Assembly (NCBI GenBank): GCA_963703075.1 | Contig: OY969786.1 | Span: 1,984,001 to 2,048,000 of the forward strand | Length of the DNA: 64,000 nt | Reading direction: 5' to 3' | Source of the DNA: Korobacter sp963703075 | Lineage (GTDB): Bacteria > Acidobacteriota > Terriglobia > Terriglobales > Acidobacteriaceae | Shown here: positions 61,131-64,000 of the stretch, piece by piece | Position numbering within the stretch: position 1 is the stretch's first letter | How the letters are laid out: each line of letters starts with the position of its first letter | Notes under the pieces: model-generated | The model's database searches: none | What the model saw: the letters and a program-made list of their open reading frames with translations, nothing else | Told to the model about the DNA's origin: nothing | Position numbers and translations under genes: made by a program

Positions 61131-63587
61131 TTATTTGGCGGCGGCGGTGGTTGCTTTCGAGTCGGGCACCATTTCCATGGACCAGATAGCGCCGGGGCGC
61201 ATGTACATACCGGCGCGATATAAGCCGCGGGAATCCCATGCCTCGGGGGTCCGGAACCAGTAGCCCTTGTCCACGTACACCACGTTGTAGATGCCCTTGG
61301 CGGTGGCATAGCCCTGGTCTCGCAACCCGTCCTGGAGCATGGTGGCGGCGACGGCGAAGGTGACGCCGGTCCAGACCTCCTCGGTCTGCTCGTCGTCGGT
61401 GAGCAGCGCACCGTCGGCGCTGATGCCATTGAGCGCACCCATGGTGCCGTGGTTGAGCTTCATCACGTTGAAGTCGTATACGTGCTGCAGGGCGGAGCGC
61501 TGCATTTCGCGCGGCACAAGTTCGCCGAGACCGGTGAGAGAGGCGTACCACTGCCCGGCAAGCTGCTCGGCCATAACACTGTTCTTGTAAGAGCTGCCGA
61601 CGTCGTAGTTAAAGTAAGTGCCGTTCCAGAGTTTCTTGATGAAAGCAGCCTGGGCGCGCTTGAAGAGATCGGCGTTCTCGGTGGCGACGTGACTATCGCC
61701 GAGGGCCTTGGCGATTTCTTCGGTTGCGCGAAGGGCAGCAAGATAGAGGCTGCCGCTGTAAGCGCTTTCCCCGCGGGCTGCCCAGTTGTCGTAGGTCTGA
61801 TCGGGATAGCCATCGTTTTCGATGAGGCCGTCGTTGTCCTTATCGAACTGACGCAGGAAGTGCATGGCCTGGTTCACGGCTCTGAAATTGTATTGCAGGA
61901 ATTCTTTGTCCTTACTGCCCGACATCACGTAATCGCGCCAGACCATGAGGACATATTTGCTGTTGAGGTCCTTCCAGTCGGAGACATTCTGAAAGTTGTA
62001 CTGGTTGGGAAGAATAAAAGGGTCTTCGATCGGGCTACCGAGATCATGCGGAGCGGATCCGGCAACCTTGCGTTCAGTGGGCACAAGCTTGTGGTCTTTA
62101 TCGGATTCCCACGCCCAGATGTAGTCCTGCTTGATCGTTTCCGGAATGGTATCGGCGTACTCGCGCATCTCCTGCTTTTCTATTTCAGGCCAGAACTTCG
62201 CCAGCGGAAATGAACCATAGAAGCGGACGTCGAGAGTACCGTAGTAGGGATAGTCGAAGCACTCCATGAAGCTGAAGCTATCCTCCTTGACCGCAGAAGG
62301 ATGGTTTGGATTGCCAGGTTTGCCGACTTCATGGGCCCAGAGAGTGCCGCCATCGGCAAGATCGTAGAGTTCGTTGAAGAGCATCCCGCGATACCACAGG
62401 GGCTTGTCCTCGTTCTCGATGTAGGGCTTCTGCCAGGCATCGATCTGGCGGCTCCAGTCCTGTCCATTCTCGAGGGCGATGCGAGCGATCTTCCAGGCGT
62501 TGGTACCGGAGCGATCGAAGAAACGGGTGTAATGGCGCGCCCATTTGCGGCCGAGGCCGAATTGCACGTAGGGGAGATCCCAGGAAAGGGCCATGGGAAC
62601 AAGACGCTTCTCTCCCGGGGCGAGGGTGACGCGCACGGCGATGGCGCCGGCGAGGGGATCGCCGCTGCTGGCGAGGTTGGCGGCTACGTTGGGAAGACGG
62701 CCATCTTTGGCGAAGGAATCCCAGACTTCAGCGCCGGAGCCAGTGGGACGATACGTAGTGAGATAGGTGATGTCCGAACCTTTACCGCCGAGCGCTGCGA
62801 TCGCAAATTGTCCATCCCACTCGTCGGAAACACCGTCGGACCGGAGCCGATCGAAGACGAGACCTTGCATCTCTCCGTTCTGCAGAGATTCAGATTTGTA
62901 GCGATTGATGTTCTGCGAGTTCAACCCGGCAGCGAAACCCGTGGTGGTGTCGCGGAACCACCCGATCATGTTCGTCCACGAAAAGAGGATGGAGACGGTG
63001 ACGCGTTTTTCGGTTGGGTTCGTGATGTACCAGTTATAAACGGCAACAGGATAGCTGGACTCTTTGTAGTTATCCGGAATGATGGGAGAAAACTGTTCGA
63101 GAGTGAGAGTCACCGGGAGCTGTTTCGACTTATAGGCAAACCATGATTTTGGATAGAGAGCGGCATAGTCTCCCCCGCCGACGGGATAGCTCCAGTTCCA
63201 GGCGGAGAGTTGGTGGCCTTCGGGCTTCTGGGTGGAGAGCACTTGCGCGGTCGACGCTTCGCCTTCGGGTTGAACGAAGACGGCAAACTGATTGGCGGGA
63301 ACATTCTGATACTTGTGGATACCAGCCTTGACGTGCCAGCGCTCGAAGTTTCCGCGGTAAGAGCGGGAGAAGGTGCCGGCTCCGAATCCGCCGACGGGTG
63401 CGCCTTGCCAATAGCCGTCGTCAATATTGGTGATCTCCGGTTTGTGACCGCCGGCGTTCGGAAGAGATTGACCGATGGGACGACGCCAGGCGGCGGCGGG
63501 AATGTCGTCACCGGCGAGGAGGAAATTTGCAGAAGAAAGAAGAAAGACCAGCAACACGAATTTCAATGGCAAGCGCCATTCAGACAT
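61131..63587 (-). CDS. GH116 family beta-glucosidase / glucosylceramidase-like (GBA2 type)
   Basis: 818 residues. A signal segment (LKFVLLVFLLSSANFLLAG), an N-terminal beta-sandwich (GGFGAGTFSRSYRGNFERWHV) and a C-terminal alpha/alpha barrel. Catalytic regions are visible: FMECFDYPYYGTLDVRFYGSFPLAKFWPEIEKQ (nucleophile Glu) and YPDQTYDNWAARGESAYSGSLYLAAL (acid/base Asp). Such enzymes cleave beta-glucosides or beta-xylosides. Followed by the GH5 gene in the same direction, so the two may act together on plant or fungal glucan. Confidence 0.93.
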   Translation of the reverse strand: MSEWRLPLKFVLLVFLLSSANFLLAGDDIPAAAWRRPIGQSLPNAGGHKPEITNIDDGYWQGAPVGGFGAGTFSRSYRGNFERWHVKAGIHKYQNVPANQFAVFVQPEGEASTAQVLSTQKPEGHQLSAWNWSYPVGGGDYAALYPKSWFAYKSKQLPVTLTLEQFSPIIPDNYKESSYPVAVYNWYITNPTEKRVTVSILFSWTNMIGWFRDTTTGFAAGLNSQNINRYKSESLQNGEMQGLVFDRLRSDGVSDEWDGQFAIAALGGKGSDITYLTTYRPTGSGAEVWDSFAKDGRLPNVAANLASSGDPLAGAIAVRVTLAPGEKRLVPMALSWDLPYVQFGLGRKWARHYTRFFDRSGTNAWKIARIALENGQDWSRQIDAWQKPYIENEDKPLWYRGMLFNELYDLADGGTLWAHEVGKPGNPNHPSAVKEDSFSFMECFDYPYYGTLDVRFYGSFPLAKFWPEIEKQEMREYADTIPETIKQDYIWAWESDKDHKLVPTERKVAGSAPHDLGSPIEDPFILPNQYNFQNVSDWKDLNSKYVLMVWRDYVMSGSKDKEFLQYNFRAVNQAMHFLRQFDKDNDGLIENDGYPDQTYDNWAARGESAYSGSLYLAALRATEEIAKALGDSHVATENADLFKRAQAAFIKKLWNGTYFNYDVGSSYKNSVMAEQLAGQWYASLTGLGELVPREMQRSALQHVYDFNVMKLNHGTMGALNGISADGALLTDDEQTEEVWTGVTFAVAATMLQDGLRDQGYATAKGIYNVVYVDKGYWFRTPEAWDSRGLYRAGMYMRPGAIWSMEMVPDSKATTAAAK

Positions 63588-63707
63588 GAGAACTCCTGCT
63601 GTAGAACGGGTGATTGCGGCCCCACACCGAGTCGCGTCGATACTAGTAGAAGATCGTTATTCTGGCAAAGAAATTACGATGATCACGATCGAAATTATGC
63701 GTGCACC

Positions 63708-63998
63708 TTAGGGCCGCTTGGCGGGGCCGGGCGTGATATTTTCGGCGGGGACGATGCCCTGCCCTTCCAGCACGGCATAGTACTTGTCCGCTTCGAGATC
63801 TTTGACGGTATCGACTTTGCCGGAAGGCCAACGGATCTCCAGGGAGTCGATCTTCGTGGCCGCACCGAGGCCGAAATGTACCCGAAGATCGCTTTGCGAG
63901 AGGTAGCTTCCTCCACTGTGGATCTCTTCGGTCTGGGTTATACCGCCGGCGACAATTTTAAGCCTGGCATTGAGGGCCAGCCGGTTACTCTTGGCGCC
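63708..63998 (-). CDS. C-terminal end of a second CRTAC1-like ASPIC/UnbV protein (partial)
   Basis: 96 residues up to the stop at 63708; the start is beyond the right edge. The sequence reads RLALNARLKIVAGG..., IHSGGSYLSQSDLRVHFGLG and LEIRWPSGKVDTVKDL, matching the UnbV domain of the gene at 57140 (IVHSGSSYLSQSELPVTFGVG, VEIAWPSG). It ends with a Pro-rich tail. It points in the same direction as the GH116 gene. Confidence 0.85.
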   Translation of the reverse strand, partial: GAKSNRLALNARLKIVAGGITQTEEIHSGGSYLSQSDLRVHFGLGAATKIDSLEIRWPSGKVDTVKDLEADKYYAVLEGQGIVPAENITPGPAKRP

Positions 63999-64000
63999 GG

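Noticed and set aside
1..64000. Prophage, transposon, CRISPR or secondary-metabolite cluster
   Set aside because: No integrase, transposase, cas genes, spaced repeats, polyketide or peptide synthetase genes were seen.

Overview
The window is GC-rich, densely coded bacterial chromosome. Its gene content fits Acidobacteriota, probably a Koribacter/Terriglobales-type soil bacterium. The signs are large Ser/Thr kinases fused to WD40-like or TolB/TPR modules, FG-GAP/UnbV (CRTAC1-like) exported proteins, many secreted glycoside hydrolases, a B-type succinate dehydrogenase and short palindromic intergenic repeats. No species assignment can be made from sequence reading alone. I saw no rRNA, tRNA, CRISPR array, insertion sequence or prophage.

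Layout. 0-8 kb holds signalling genes: the C-terminal part of one kinase, a complete kinase-TolB-TPR protein, a tandem pair of related secreted Cys-containing proteins, and an FHA-GAF-SpoIIE phosphatase. 8.3-24 kb is a lactate/pyruvate block. On the minus strand lie two paralogous coiled-coil porins, a frameshifted cstA, an LldP lactate permease, a fused FAD/Fe-S D-lactate dehydrogenase and lutABC, with overlapping reading frames from dld to lutC. An MFS carboxylate-type transporter is divergent from the porins. 24-32 kb is mixed: a zinc-ribbon protein, a Gly/Thr-rich secreted protein, a polytopic membrane protein coupled to rdgB, a HAD hydrolase, a beta-propeller protein with an apparent frameshift, a secreted unknown and an NRAMP-related transporter. 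32-35.7 kb is sdhCAB. 35.7-41 kb is a galactose (Leloir) operon: a frameshifted sodium/solute symporter, a small membrane protein, galK, galE and galT. 41.6-47.4 kb is a tripartite RND efflux operon. 47.4-52.5 kb is a glycan operon: GH2 beta-mannosidase, ROK sugar kinase and SGNH esterase. 52.6-54.6 kb has a candidate small RNA, a sugar isomerase-like TIM barrel and a double VOC protein. 54.6-58.8 kb has a secreted unknown, then a NarX/NarL-like two-component pair translationally coupled to a CRTAC1-like protein. 58.8-64 kb has an intergenic repeat cluster, a SnoaL-like protein, a GH5 glycanase, a GH116 beta-glucosidase and the C-terminal end of a second UnbV protein.

Together the genes describe a heterotroph that takes up and oxidises lactate and probably pyruvate, strips mannose- and glucose-containing plant or microbial glycans, feeds galactose through the Leloir pathway, and senses its surroundings with eukaryote-like kinases and phosphatases. 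Three genes (cstA, the galactose-operon symporter and the beta-propeller protein) each carry what looks like one single-base indel. This points either to sequence or assembly error or to recent decay. The least explained features are the secreted tandem paralogs, the candidate small RNA at 52.6 kb, a 25-nt dispersed repeat seen three times, and the coupling of a two-component system to an exported UnbV protein.
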